A DNA stretch of 64,000 bases, taken from positions 8,050,001 to 8,114,000 of the forward strand of contig JAFFSR010000347.1 in NCBI GenBank assembly GCA_017163975.1, read 5' to 3'. This DNA comes from Anastatus disparis. Its lineage: Eukaryota > Arthropoda > Insecta > Hymenoptera > Eupelmidae. Positions 11,793 to 23,679 of the stretch are shown here, one piece after another; within the stretch, counting starts at the first letter, position 1, and each line of letters begins with the position of its first letter. A program made the translations under genes and the position numbers. The notes beneath the pieces are model-generated. The model saw only the letters and a list, made by a program, of their open reading frames with translations, ran no database searches and was not told the DNA's origin.

Positions 11793-12161
11793 CACTGAAA
11801 AACTTTCGGTACACCCCGTATACTCAAAGTTTATATGAAATGCCGATTCGTGGTATCGTGAGTTATACACGCGATCGGAGTCTTACACAGAAAGACTCTC
11901 GGTGCTACCTGTATATATGAAGGTTATGTCAAGCACCGATTCGTCAAGACTCGAGTTATACGCGCAATCGGAGTAACAGATTGAGATTTGAGTTTCCCTT
12001 GCGCCCATACGGCACATGTGACGTGCAGGTTTGTTTATGCAACGTTATGCCCAGATGATCGGTGCATAGACCATTCGTATTCAGCACACTATCCGCACCG
12101 ATTGCGGAGCGCTAGTGTACTCACAGAGAAGGGCATATTGCAAACCGAAAGTTTTTCAGTG
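11793..12161. repeat. 369-bp TIR element (CACTG ends)
   Basis: Perfect 18-bp terminal inverted repeats, CACTGAAAAACTTTCGGT at 11,793-11,810 and its complement at 12,144-12,161. The interior is unusually GC-rich for this window and contains repeated 'GAGTTATACNCGC' motifs. The open frame across it (11,988-12,263) is a by-product of GC content. Confidence 0.75.
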
Positions 12162-12229
12162 ACGACAATATGGATCGAGATAAAGCAGTTGGTCTTTTGG
12201 ATGCAAATCAGATTCCTGCATGAAATCTT

Positions 12230-13510
12230 TTGCTCAAAAAGTTCGATGGTATTGAGTCAATAGAAGATTTACGAAATAGGCTTGATGTTGTTGAAGATAG
12301 ATTGAAGGTACTCGAAAGTATAATGTCAGATGATGAAAATTATATGGAAATAAAGGAAAGGATCAAGAATAAAAAAAATATAATTATATTTAATTATGAT
12401 GATTCACATAATGCAAATAAGTCTGATTCGAGTGCAATCGCAAAGATGTTTAGCGACAGTTGTCTGGATTTGCCCTTTGATGCAAGTGATAACAAGATTT
12501 TCAGAATTAGGAAGAATTTTACCAAAGGTTAGACTAGACCATTAGAGTTATCATTCCTGTACCCGGAAAATGTACATTATACATTTGCTAATAAAAAGAC
12601 GATTTTTGGAAATGATTTGATTGTTAGAAATGATCAGACTAACCAGGAGAGTGTCTGAGTTCCGGGTCACAGATCTTGATGAAACTTTGGGATAAGTATT
12701 TAGGTACCAAAATATGAGTGAAGCCACAGCGGTACTGTCTAACGCTTCGAAAAACTGAAGTTATGGAAGATTATAATCGTATTTTCAGAAAAATATGAAA
12801 AAAGAACTCCTAATTGAAGTGTAAATAATCCTGTCTAAAAATGTCTTTAATAAATCCACAATAACTAAAATAAAAGCAGAGTCTTTAATAAATTGTTGGG
12901 AGACTACAATGTTCGTGATTGTCAATGGTCAGATTTTGCTGGATTTTCAAGGGCAAATTGTCGGCATCCTAATTAGAATATAAGAGAATCTGGATGTATG
13001 TTATCCAGGTTTTTGTGAAGATAATGGTTTTAAGCAGCTCCATAGTATAACTAACTCTGCTGGAAATGTTCTGGATTTGATCTTTTCAAATAGGAATGAT
13101 ATTGTCGTCGAAAGTGCTGAAAAAGTGATATTTGAGTGTGATAGTGCTCATGATGTTTTACAGACTGTTTTTCCGGTTAAGTGTTTTGGTGGATTGAATG
13201 ACAAGATATAAGACAATATAAGGATAAAAATGAAGACGAAAACTGCATAATCGGATTATCTATGACTACATTGGATGGCTAATCATATTAAGCACTTTTC
13301 GTCTTTATTTTTAGCCTTACATTGTCTTTCAACATTGCAATAAATTCTTTGGAATTTTTAAATTGTGCCTCTGCTACGAGTGTTAGTCATAAATAGTTGT
13401 ATTTTTAATAAATTATGATGAAGTGCATAATTCAGATGTAGATAACGTAGAACTCTCTGTCGGTATAAGGATTCCCCTTAAATAAATTCAAATAAAAAAA
13501 AATAAAAAAA
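12230..13510 (+). pseudogene. non-LTR retrotransposon relic (ORF1-like coiled coil plus endonuclease)
   Basis: 12,230-12,656 encodes a coiled-coil leader (SIEDLRNRLDVVEDRLKVLE) followed by NIIIFNYDD and, after one stop, RPLELSFLYPENV, the pattern of LINE ORF1/FP-C-like RNA-binding proteins. At 12,890-13,190 endonuclease/exonuclease-type motifs appear in two frames: GDYN...W, then NGFKQLHSITNSAGNVLDLIF and a degraded SDxHH (CDSAHD). Reverse transcriptase is missing. An A-rich tail at about 13,490-13,512 may be the 3' end. A MITE remnant is lodged between ORF1 and the endonuclease. Confidence 0.7.
12645..12760 (+). repeat. fragment of the AGGAGAGTGTC MITE family
   Basis: Starts AGGAGAGTGTCTGAG and continues with a GGGTCACAGAT...AAACTTTGGGATAAG segment parallel to the left terminus of the elements at 25,193 and 49,135. 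Only one end is preserved. Confidence 0.5.
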
Positions 13511-13710
13511 GAATACAAAAGGTATTATATGAAACCAAGAGTAAGATCATTTTCTGGTACTATGCGATATGACCAATAATCTTCATTCGAACTTTTTTAA
13601 AACTTTTTTAGCTAATTCATGTAACCAAGATCTTAAAAATGCTACTATCACTAATTAAACTAATTTCACAATATATGTGATGATGAAACCTTTTGAAATA
13701 ACTGATATAA

Positions 13711-15768
13711 AAAAACGCTGCCAAGTGCTTTGGCGGAATGCTTTCTCATAGAGCTCTTTGAATTTCATTAATTTTTTTATATTTATTCAAATGTGATTTT
13801 AATATATAACTAGTGGGCATATATTTGCACTTGACTTATGTAATTCTTATCTAATTCTGGGGTAAAGTGCTGCTACAAGGTTCTTACGGAAGACTGCTTC
13901 AATTCTGCTGCAAGTTTGCGTGTTTATTCTCGTCATATAATTGCGCTCAACTTATGTCATTTTTGAGAGAAACTCAGAAATCAAAAGAAGTGATCAAAAA
14001 GCTACGCTAATAAAATTATTTTTTAAAACTTGGTTTATAAAGACAGTAGCAAATAACTTGTATACAAATTTTAGAGCAATTCTATCGAGTACTTTACGTA
14101 AAATGGAAAAAAACTGAAATATGAAAATTTTTTAAGAAAATTTTTTTAATTTTCTAAAATGAAAACTACGCTAAAAAGATCGGTTTATAAAATTTATCCT
14201 TCTTTTGGCAGATGCAAATTATTCCCATGAAAATCTCAAAGCAAATTCATCAGTTAACTTACGTAAAATACAAAAAAAAAATTAAAAATCGGAAATTATT
14301 TCAAATTCTTAAAATGGCTCTATAAAAAAAATACACTATGAATACTAATTTTCAATAGCTTCCCGCCTAGTTATACAAAAACATAGAGGGTATACAAAAT
14401 TTGAAGCAAATCCATCGAGTAATTTTCGAGATCTAACTGGTTAAATAAATAACATTTTCTTTTCAAAAATTCTTTTTCAAAATTTTAATTTGCTCTAAAA
14501 TTAAAACTACGCTGTGAAAATCAATTTTTGAAAATTTCCCTTCTTTTGGCAGTCGCAAATAATTTCCCTGCAATTTTTAGAACAAATCTATCGAGTACTT
14601 TACGTAGAATAAAAAAAAATAAGAAAAGAAGAATCGAAATTTTTTTAAAAATCTTTAAAATTCTCTAAAATTGTAACCACGCTAAGAAAATTAGTTTTCA
14701 AAAGCTTATTTTTTTCAGACAATAGCGCATTAATTGTATAAAAATTTTGGAGAAAATTTATAGTATGGTTAACGCAAAAAAGAAAATAAATGAAAAATAA
14801 AAATTTTTTTGAAAATTTTCAAAGTGCTCTAAAATTAAAACTGCGCTGAGAAAATTAGTTTTCCAAAGCTTGTTTTCTTCAGACAGTAGCGAATTAATTG
14901 CATACAAATTTTGGAGCAAATCTATCAAATGGTTTTCGTAAAATAGAAAAAATTTAAAAATAAAAATTTTGAAAAAAAATTTAAAAATGCTCTAAAATTA
15001 AAAATGCGCTAAGAAAATTAGTTTACAAAATTTTTTATACTTTTGGCAGTCGAAATTAAGTTCCATACAAATTTTCGAACAAATTCTTCGAGTAGTTTAC
15101 GTAAAATACAAAAAAAATGAAAAATCGAAATTTTTTTTAAATTCTTAAAATGATTCTAGAAAAAAAAACTACGTTAAGAAAGCCAATTCTCAATAGCTTC
15201 CGCACCAGTTCATCAAAAAATTGAATTGTATGGAAAATTTGAAGTAAATCCATCGAGTAGTTTTTAAGATTTTATTGGCTTAATAAATAGAAACATTTTT
15301 TTTTTTTTTTTTTTAAATGCTCTAAAATTAAAACTAAGCTAAGAAAATCAGTTTTTAAAAATTTATTTTATCCGGGCAATCATAAATAAATTCCATGCAA
15401 ATTTTGAAGCAAATTCATCGAGTAGTAAACAAAAAAAAACCAAAAACCGAAAAATCGAATTTTTTTTTTTTTTAAACTTTAAAATGAAAACTACGCTAGA
15501 AGAACCAATTATCAATAGCTTCCCAGCAAGTTAGTCACAAAACTAAATTCTGTGCAAAATTAGAAGCAAATCCATCGAGTAGTTCTCGAGATACAGTTTA
15601 CTAACTGAATTCATACATCCACACACACACACACACACGCACACATATATACAGACATTTTCTGGAAACCACTTTTTTCGACTCACCGAGTTCAAATATG
15701 TACAAATTAATGAAAAAATAGAAAAAAATTTTTTTTATCGATACAATGCTTTCTCTATGAGAAAGCAA
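13711..15768 (-). repeat. ~162-bp-unit repeat element, copy B (inverted)
   Basis: Same element as copies A and C in reverse orientation. The right-end signature (CGCTGCCAAGTGCTTTGGCGG) is at 13,716 and the left palindrome ends at 15,768. It holds more units than A (GCTAAGAAAAT-type cores near 14,509, 14,680, 14,845, 15,005, 15,165, 15,330, 15,490). A short (AC)n tract at about 15,618-15,640 corresponds to the (TG)n of copy A. Confidence 0.8.
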
Positions 15769-17455
15769 AATATTAAAAATAAAATTAAAAACATGTTAAG
15801 GCAAAATGATTAATGGGTTCAAGTTAAAGATTCAAACATAAAAAAGAAATCATGGCCAAAATGCGCTAAAGATGTTCATGTACTATTCCTAGAAGATATT
15901 GTCTTATAAACAGATAAAAAAAATTAATTAAAAAAATATTTTAAAATAAAGAAATTAACATCTCTATTTTCCATGAAACAATCATCAAGATTTGTTTTTT
16001 TTTAATTATACGTGTATTTTAAAACATTATTATTACTTTCAAAAAAAGTATATTTTAGGCAAGTTTAGGTATTGAATAGTATAGTATTCTTTAGAACATT
16101 TTTTCTAAATATTTTATTTTACAATATACATTATATTTTTTTTAATTTTAGCTTTTCAAAGTACTGAAATCAATTGAGTTATCATCATCAAGTTTATATC
16201 TCTTATTTGATTCATCTATAATTTTTGCTTAAGAAAGTTTTGAAATCAATGAAGCAATCGTCAAGTACTCCCGTATTCTTGTAGAATATGGTTTTCCAAT
16301 TTTTGCTCTCTTTTTTATGCTCTCATTTATTTAAATAAAAGAGAATGAATACTAGCTTGAATGTCGTATAGCTTAAACATTATGAATTCATTCTTATTAC
16401 TTTCGTATATCTATATATAATTACCTATCAAAGATTATTCACATCTAAGGGATAGTAGTTTTCTATATTTAAAGGATATTAAGAACATTAACATCCTACT
16501 CAAAATGTTGTACAATATTTTTACATCACAGTGCGTGTGATTTTTTGAACTATTATATTGATATAAAATATTATTTAACATTTGAAAATGAAGAACAAAA
16601 ATACATCCTGTTACAATAAATGAAATTTTATTTTGAGCTCGAAAATTATTTTTTGTAATGCATGTGATGTAATGCGGAAAAATATATATTCTTAGCTTTC
16701 CCTCACTTATTTTCACTATATGAACCTTACAATTTTCAACTGCACCATAAAATATTAATCCACGGGCCTGGCAAGTTGTTTTGTACATATTTAGTAAAAT
16801 TTAATATATTTTACAGCACTTAAAAATAAAACGATAATGTAATGAGATAGAGAATGCATAATTTTATTAAAAGTATTACAATTAAAATGGGTATCTTATC
16901 TGAAATTTTAAAAAAGCATAAATTATTTTAAAGCTGATGGCAGTGAATTCTCAAATATAAATTGTTAGAAGCTGATGACCCTTCCGCCAAGTTTTTAGAA
17001 ATAAAATTACTCAGTTTTATATTAAATTACAAGTTGATCCGATTTATCATTTGTTTTTAAGTTAAACATACACGAAGTAATAATAATAATCATTTCTTAT
17101 CTCTGGGCAAGATGAAATAATTTTTGCTGTTGTTACACTTAACGACTCGAACCTACAGTAATTTACAACCATTGTGCCAATATTACCACCGCTGTAAACG
17201 TTTCTTTCTCAAAACTGACCCAATTCCTTCCTTTCAATTTGACAATTTACTTTAATTTTTCATGACGAAAAATTTCTAAAGAAGGGCTTGTAAACAACGA
17301 AAGAATGTAACTGTCTTTTAGTATATTATAAAAACGCAAAAGTCTTTAGCTCGTAAGCTCAATCTCATACTTATCGTCCAAGGCAACGCTTTGTCTAAAA
17401 TTATTGTTCTAAAGGTTAAGAAAGAGAAATAAAGATAAGTTCAAATCAATATATA
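15769..17455. other. AT-rich sequence with one unrecognised open frame
   Basis: The longest frame (16,435-16,788, minus, 117 codons) is Cys/Ile/Phe-rich and I recognise no domain in it; it may be chance. The remainder shows no repeat or RNA gene. Confidence 0.4.
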
Positions 17456-17772
17456 CACTGAGAATTCTTTCGCTCAGCTATTACCCTCACTCAAGACCAG
17501 TAACACGCCCGTGAAAAGGCGGCGCTTCTAGCCTTTTGGGCTCCCTGACGAACTCTTTCGAGTTCGACGACTGTGCCCACGCGGGAATCTTCCCTTTACA
17601 CTCGTCTATGGCGCTGCTATCGAGCTCTATGGCGCTGCTATCAAGCTCTCGGGCCTTCTCAGTGCGCCGGAGGGACTAGCTACTAATCCCTTTTACGGCG
17701 CGCATACTATAGTGCGTTTAGGCGCTCTGACTAAACTTCAAGTCTAGTAGCTAGTCCTTTTAGTTTTCAGTG
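17456..17772. repeat. 317-bp GC-rich TIR element with TA flanks
   Basis: Begins CACTGAGAATTCT and ends with the complement of CACTGAAAACT. TA lies on both sides (17,454-17,455 and 17,773-17,774), as for Tc1/mariner-type insertions. The interior is over half G+C and includes a near-duplicate 'TATGGCGCTGCTATC' pair. It sits next to the inner edge of the right inverted-repeat arm. Confidence 0.65.
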
Positions 17773-17794
17773 TATATATATTTATTCCTGGATA

Positions 17795-18256
17795 TCTATT
17801 CTAAGGAACTAATGATCTAACAATCTGATTGAAATTTTTGTCAGCAATTACGTATGTCCTGTTATAAATAATTCAATTGAGAATGATTTTCTTTCAATTT
17901 AGATAAGCATAATTCTATCAAAAAGATCCAGCAGAATATCCAGTCCAAATCGAGTCACATCCTGGTTTATCTAGTTAGATATCCAGCTGCATCTTTTTGA
18001 TAAATAATTATTAATGTAAATATAAATAATAAATTATTTACCTCATCAACTTTCACATTTCAACTTCTAAACCACTTAAAAACGATATATCACATTTCAA
18101 ATCAAGAGCCTGGTGATATAATTTCATTATAGGCACTCTTGAGTGCAATAATACGATGTCATTTTACCAAATGTCTTTTCTCCTATTGAGAAATTCATTT
18201 TCAAGTTTACTAATATATTTTGTACTATCTTCTCTTACTCCAATATTATTATATAC
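17795..18256. repeat. right arm of the long inverted repeat (partner 7,593-8,372)
   Basis: Reverse complement of the left arm without the 345-bp insertion. Its outer edge (about 18,256) coincides with the point where the TUT-like reading frame breaks off, so the arm either inserted into that gene or marks a rearrangement breakpoint. Confidence 0.8.
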
Positions 18257-20298
18257 ATTTCACAATCTAGAAACACATCTATATCACTTTCAGGAAAACA
18301 TAAATATGAACTTCTTAAACCATATAGTTTAGCATTAGGATATTTATGTTTTACGGTTTCTTTAATTGACTCTAATAATATTTGTGTCTTTTTTTTCGTT
18401 AAATACTTCATATGATTCTGTTATCAGAAGTACAATATAATCATCAGTAAATTTTAACAATTTATTAATTTTTTTGGATTTAAGAGGCTGTTTTGAAAAA
18501 TTACAGCTGACCAAAGAATTTTCCTCGATGATATCAGCATAATGTTGACTTTTATTAGATGAACCATACTAACAAAGTGAGCAAACAAAACAAACGTTGA
18601 TTTTATTTTTCGCATTACTAACTTTCGCTTTTTATATATGCTCCGGTTCTTCTAAATGCTTTATAAAACTGATTTCTTTGTGAATTTTTATATAACATAC
18701 ATTACAATTAAATTTATCAGCATAATACCAAATTTCTTTAAACATTTTTGAAATATTTTAAATCTTATTATCTGAACCAGTTATATTTCTATAAATTTAG
18801 ATTTTGGATACATGCTTACTTGATTTCATGTGAGTTTCAATATCACCGTCATAATTTAGTATTTTTGTGTTACAGATTAAACAAGTGACTGACTTATCTA
18901 ATTTTTCTTGCATCATAAATAATTTATCAAGATCTAAATAGTGAAATCGATTTTGATTTCCATTATCTTCTTTTCCCGCAGCACACAAGTTTGTAATATG
19001 TAATTTGTGTTGCAGGTGATCATACAAAAATAATGGACGATCTGAAAATGTATAATTACATACTAAGCATAATACTCCTGATTGAGATATAAGTGTCAAC
19101 GAAGCTCCTAAATGAAACTGACGAACTCTATCATAATCAATATTATAGATATTATCTTTCCCAGGTTCAAGGCACTTTGTGATATATTTCTCTCCAAAAT
19201 CCAAAAAGTCTTTACTGTAAGGAAACTTATGAATTCGTTTTTCCTTATCAAAACGATTCTTTTCTTCCAGCTTTTTCAACAAATCTTTAATTTCAATTTC
19301 ATCATTTTTAAATGCTGTATATTTTATGATTGCGTGAAAATTTTGCACATTGCGTAGACGACCACGCAATGTGAAATGAAATAGTAGTGATTTTAATGTG
19401 GCATATGGCCTATTTCACAAGAAATATCTATGAGGAGCAATATTTCTACTAATTGAAATATGCGAATGATCTACATTTTCAATATTTGATTTTTGTACAG
19501 ATTTAATTTTTCGAAAATGATCATTTTCATCCGAGTCAGGTTCACAATATCAAGTTTTACAAAAATTTTTGATAGAAATAAAACCTTTGAATTACAATTG
19601 ATCAAAGAATTTTTCTGAATGACATCAGCATAATGTTGACTCTGATCAGATGAATTATACCAACAAAGTGAGCAAACAAAACAAACGTTGATTTTATTTT
19701 CTGCATTACGAAGTTTTGCTTTTTCTATATGCTCTGGTTCTTTTAAGTGCTTTATAAAACTGATTTCTTCGTGTATTCTTATATAACATACATTAGAATT
19801 AAATCTATCAGCATAATACCAAATGTCCTTAAAAATTTTTTTAATATTTTCAATCTTACTATCCAAACCAGTTATTTTTTTATGAATTTCGATTTTCGAA
19901 ACATGCTTACTTGGAGTTTCAATATTACCGTCATAATTTGTTATCGTTGTATTACAGATTAAACATATGACTGACTCATCTGATTTTTTCGCATTACAAA
20001 TGATTTTTCAAGATCTAAATAGCTAAATGGATTTTGATTTCCTTTATTTTATTTTTCTTTGTCCACAGCACACAAGTTTGTAATATGTACTTCATGTTGC
20101 GGGTGATCATACGAAAAAAAATGGATGATCTGAAAATTTATAATGACATACTAAGCATAATAATCCTGATTTAGATTTGAGTGTCAATAAAGCTCCTGAA
20201 CGAAGTGGACAAATTATCATAATCAATATTATAGATATTGTCATTCCCAGGTTCAAGGCACTTTGTGATATATTTCTCTCCAAAACCCAAAATGTCTT
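18257..20298 (-). pseudogene. TUTase-like pseudogene: duplicated zinc-finger modules plus start of nucleotidyltransferase domain
   Basis: Reading leftwards, two ~1.09-kb direct-repeat modules (about 20,290-19,570 and 19,369-18,483) each encode several Cys2-His2/U1-type fingers, for example CLVCNYTFSDRP...H...H, CLICNTK...H...KH, CNVCYIKIHKEISFIKHL...EH and CFVCSLC...QHYADI. After a 1-base slip in an A-run near 18,395, the frame continues to ETVKHKYPNAKLYGLRSSY and then FPESDIDVFLD. This resembles the GS-x(n)-SDID nucleotidyltransferase signature of TUT/PAP enzymes, with the Gly-Ser part degraded and both metal-ligand Asp kept. Internal stops lie at about 19,419 and elsewhere. It is truncated at 18,257 by the inverted-repeat arm and at about 20,298 before the TIR element. 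Confidence 0.55.
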
Positions 20299-20372
20299 TA
20301 CAGAAAACGTGCGCGTAGAAGCATCAAAGTCGGGAAAATTAACTACAGGTGACTCATTTTTCGTTCATTATA

Positions 20373-20986
20373 GGCTGATTCCATTTCAAATCGAACAGCC
20401 TGTATACACTCAAGTCACCAATCACTGCACCGATGGAGTATGTTATTCTACTATAAAAATAAGGAGACACGTATTTTTTTTTCTTGCTAGAATATCAAAA
20501 TTGCATAAGATATGCACATTTGACAATTGCATACAAAAACTAAATGTTCGAACTGAAAAAGTTGACAATAACTTTAGAGGGCTCTCGTTTTACCAATTTT
20601 CAATGAATTTCGGTAAACTTTTTTTTGTTTTATTCTGTTTTGAGCCCTCTTCAATTCAGTGCAATAAATTTGAAAAAAAAATAAAAAATTATTGAGATTT
20701 ATGCATTTTACCAAAAAATGCACTTTTCATGCACATGCATTTTTCTCAAAAAGGCCATCTTTTTTTGCTAAAATTTTTTAGGCTGATCGAGGGCCAAATT
20801 ACCTATCTAATAGTGCCTGTTTGATCCCGTACTTTTTTGTTTGGAGCGGGAAAACAATTGACAAATTTTATTATCGAAAAATGCTTGTATATACGTTCGA
20901 AAGTCTTAAGCAATCTACATTCAAACGCTGTCACATGATTCGCTCATCATTTGTATACATTTGTATGTATGTATATACTATCAATA

Positions 20987-21040
<54 letters not shown>
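20373..21040 (+). repeat. left TIR of the 3.9-kb transposon
   Basis: Shares with 23,640-24,298 (reverse complement) the terminal GGCTGATTCNATTTCAAATC, the CTCAAGTCACCAATCACTGC block, a '...AAGGAGACACGT' block and the inner CTATCAATAGTGATATATA. It ends in (TA)n at about 20,988-21,039. Confidence 0.85.
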
Positions 21041-21042
<2 letters not shown>

Positions 21043-21744
21043 GGTGTGAATTTGTAATATAAAAATAAATAATAATAGTGAGCAAATTTTTATTTTGCTT
21101 AATTTTGAAGGTAGTAGAGTTAGAAGTTTTTTTTTCTCCGAAATAGAAGAGCATTTTCCTAAAGCCAATTTAAAATTTTCTACAAATTCATCGCAATAGT
21201 TTTCAGTGGAACTTTTGTCCAATTCTATTGATTGAACTGAAATGCCATGCGCATCTTCTAATTTACTTCCGACAGTAGCAGAAAAAGCTGAAATTAAGGA
21301 TTTTCTCTTCTTAGATACGTAATTTTCCTTTAAATTTTCAGATATTACAGTTTCTCTCTTTAGGGGTGAAACAGATCGAGGTAAAACTGTATTAAAACTC
21401 TCGTTTACGTCCTCTATTCGTTCGGATGTCTTTGGAATAAAATCATCATATTTTCCACTAAAAAGTTCAGTGATTTCATTTTGAGATGTAGACTCAAAAT
21501 CACTTGAAATCATTTTTGACATGCGTTCATAACAATTCATGCATATATTAGTAGATGGCAGTATCTTTAAATCTGGATAAAGTTGTGATAAATTAATGGA
21601 TAAATTTTTCAACAGTGTAAAACGTAAGTTACTGCTCTTATAAACTACCTTTTTATGCATTTGAAAAAAATCAGGACATGAAATTCTTTTAGAAGAGTAA
21701 ATTTCGGACATCGTAATTGCACAGTTTTGTTTGCTTTTCCACAA
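20947..21744 (-). CDS. N-terminal fragment of a transposase-like protein
   Basis: Open from Met at 21,744. The first third has CPDFFQMHKKV, LRFTLLKN and CMNCYERMSK (C-x2-C), followed by a Ser/Lys-rich linker and, near the end, SSISEKKKLLTLLPSKLSK. I recall a repetitive insect transposon-protein family with an N-terminal cysteine pair and a later 'LTL-P-SWS' segment, and this resembles its N-terminus; I cannot name it. Real similarity ends near 21,070. The last ~35 codons run through the TIR microsatellite (Ile-Tyr repeats) and are not meaningful. No catalytic core is present, so the transposon is non-autonomous. Confidence 0.45.
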
Positions 21745-21960
21745 ACCCGAGAAGTACCTTTCAAATCAGTCGTGAGAATAACTAGCTTCTATATAACATT
21801 TCCAATATGCTGTTTTGGTCACGCGATGTATATGTCCGCGAGTTGGCCTCCTATTGTTTGTACATTGAAACATACATAATATAGATATGCACGAATAGAA
21901 TTATTTTTTTTCCATTTTTGAGTATTTATTTTTATATTACGAATTTACATATATACATGA

Positions 21961-23301
21961 AGCATTCTTTGTGAATCGGTACCCCCTTTTCTCCAAAATT
22001 GTAGTAGACTAAAAAAATTGTATGACGGATTAAAATCTTCCTTTTATCATCTAGTTTCAGATGCACAGTGGCGTTTTCGAAAATTAAATATGGTGGCTCC
22101 AACGTGGTGGCAAACACTTGGGAAGTTCGTAAAAATTTTTCGAAATTTCATAATAACTTGCTCAGCTTTGAATTTTTCGTTTTTTCTTGCTAAAAATGAA
22201 TATAGCACAAACTTTTACATAAAAATATGGTATTATAGTCAAGGTCAAACCACATCTTGAAGATTATTTTTTACAATCCTTATTTTGAATCGCTTGGCTA
22301 TTATTTCTGCTGAAAACGGATCTTGAAACAGTAAGCCCTCACATTCTTGAGATCGCAACTTACGATCTTCATGGCCATACGATATCAACATGTTTCGGTT
22401 AAGGTCAAACGGAGGTCAAACACCTTGATTGAAATAATATAATTTTTTTTACTTCTGATTCTGAATGAACAGAAAATTCCACGTCGAGATAAGTTCGGAT
22501 CTCATAATTTGCGAACTTATATTTTGATGTTGATAGTGTAACCATAATAAAATGAATATCTTAAGAAAGTAACCTGCAGTAGTAGTGTTATATCTAAAAC
22601 ACAACTTAAAAGGTGAGTAATCTATAAAATTAATTGACCGTATGAGTATTTGCGAATTCCACTATAAAAAATAATATGTTTAAGATAAATATTTTGTTGA
22701 AACAAATAAATGTAAAATATTTTTCCATACGACGTGCGGAAAGTTCGATTTTCCACACGATTTTCTGTACGGGAAGTGTCCTATTCCCGCACGAAAAAAA
22801 GCGTGCGGAAATAGTACATTACGTAACGGGTATGGAAAGGCTTTATTTACGAAACGAAAACTTTACGACCTGAGCTGAAGGTGAGGGTCGTAACGAGATT
22901 CGTAAAAAGCCTTTCCATACTAGTTGCGTAGTGTATTTTACGCCATGAGAGCAAAAAAAAAAGAGTAACGAAGTTGAGATTTTAGGGTTGGAATATCGAA
23001 AAAAAAGTTGGTTGACCTTGACTATAATACCATATTTCTATGTAAAATTTTGTGCTTTATTCATTTATAGTGAGAAAAAAACAAAAAATTCCAAACTGAG
23101 CGAGTTATCATGAAATTTCGAAAAATTTTTACGAACTTCCCGAGTTTTGGCCACCGTATAGGACCCACCATAATGAATTTTCAAAAACGCCACTCTGCAT
23201 CTAAACTAGATGATAAAAGGAAGATTTCAAGCCGTCATACAATTTTTTTAGTCCACTACAATTTTGGAGAAGGGGGGGGGGTGCCGTATCACAAAGAATG
23301 C
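21961..23301. repeat. nested inverted-repeat element (arms ~290 bp)
   Basis: 21,961-22,250 is the inverted copy of 23,005-23,301. Both contain GCATTCTTTGTG at the outer edge, a CTCCAAAATTGTAGT block, the TCATCTAGTTT block and the AAATATGGTATTATAGTCAAGG block at the inner edge. It lies inside the 3.9-kb transposon. Its centre holds another GC-richer palindrome. Confidence 0.75.
22720..22945. repeat. GC-richer palindromic core
   Basis: Arms CGTAAAAAGCCTTTCCATAC and its complement (about 22,829-22,850 and 22,901-22,921) enclose a smaller stem with the core GACCTGAGCTGAAGGTGAGG. The outer part has paired CGTGCGGAAA motifs. Related in its core to 1,343-1,545. Confidence 0.55.

Positions 23302-23363
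<62 letters not shown>
23302..23363. repeat. (TA)n microsatellite
   Basis: About 28 TA dinucleotides between the nested inverted-repeat element and the 242-bp element. Confidence 0.9.
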
Positions 23364-23366
<3 letters not shown>

Positions 23367-23380
23367 TATTCATATAGCTA

Positions 23381-23622
23381 CGGACTTTTGAGGATTGCGA
23401 CGTTGCCAAATCTAAAAATAACCGCTTCGATAGTACCATCCTTGTTTTAGTATCCTACACACTTGGCGGGTGTGTGGCAGTTTCTATTGTTATTCCACTC
23501 TTTTTTTCCCGCCAATATTTTATATTTCAAAGATTCTCAAAGTTCCACGGAACTTTGAGGATTTTGAAATTTAACATGCGATTCCCTATGTACGGCAACA
23601 CTGTTGACTCCTCAAAAGTCCG
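23381..23622. repeat. 242-bp TIR element
   Basis: Ends CGGACTTTTGAGGA at 23,381 and the complement TCCTCAAAAGTCCG ending at 23,622, followed by a weaker GTTGCC match. Non-coding interior. Nested inside the 3.9-kb transposon between its inner element and right TIR. Confidence 0.65.
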
Positions 23623-23639
23623 GTTTCTTAAAAATATAT

Positions 23640-23641
23640 GT

Positions 23642-23679
<38 letters not shown>

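Noticed and set aside
11988..12263. 91-codon frame with His/Cys-rich start
   Set aside because: Falls in the GC-rich interior and right end of a MITE; no similarity recognised.
16435..16788. 117-codon minus-strand frame as a host gene
   Set aside because: No domain, no splice-site support and AT-rich codon composition; kept only as an unrecognised frame within a spacer.
7593..18256. Polydnavirus/bracovirus segment or other large viral integration bounded by inverted repeats
   Set aside because: No viral gene family is present and the interior holds ordinary transposons and a host-type pseudogene fragment; the inverted arms alone do not support it.
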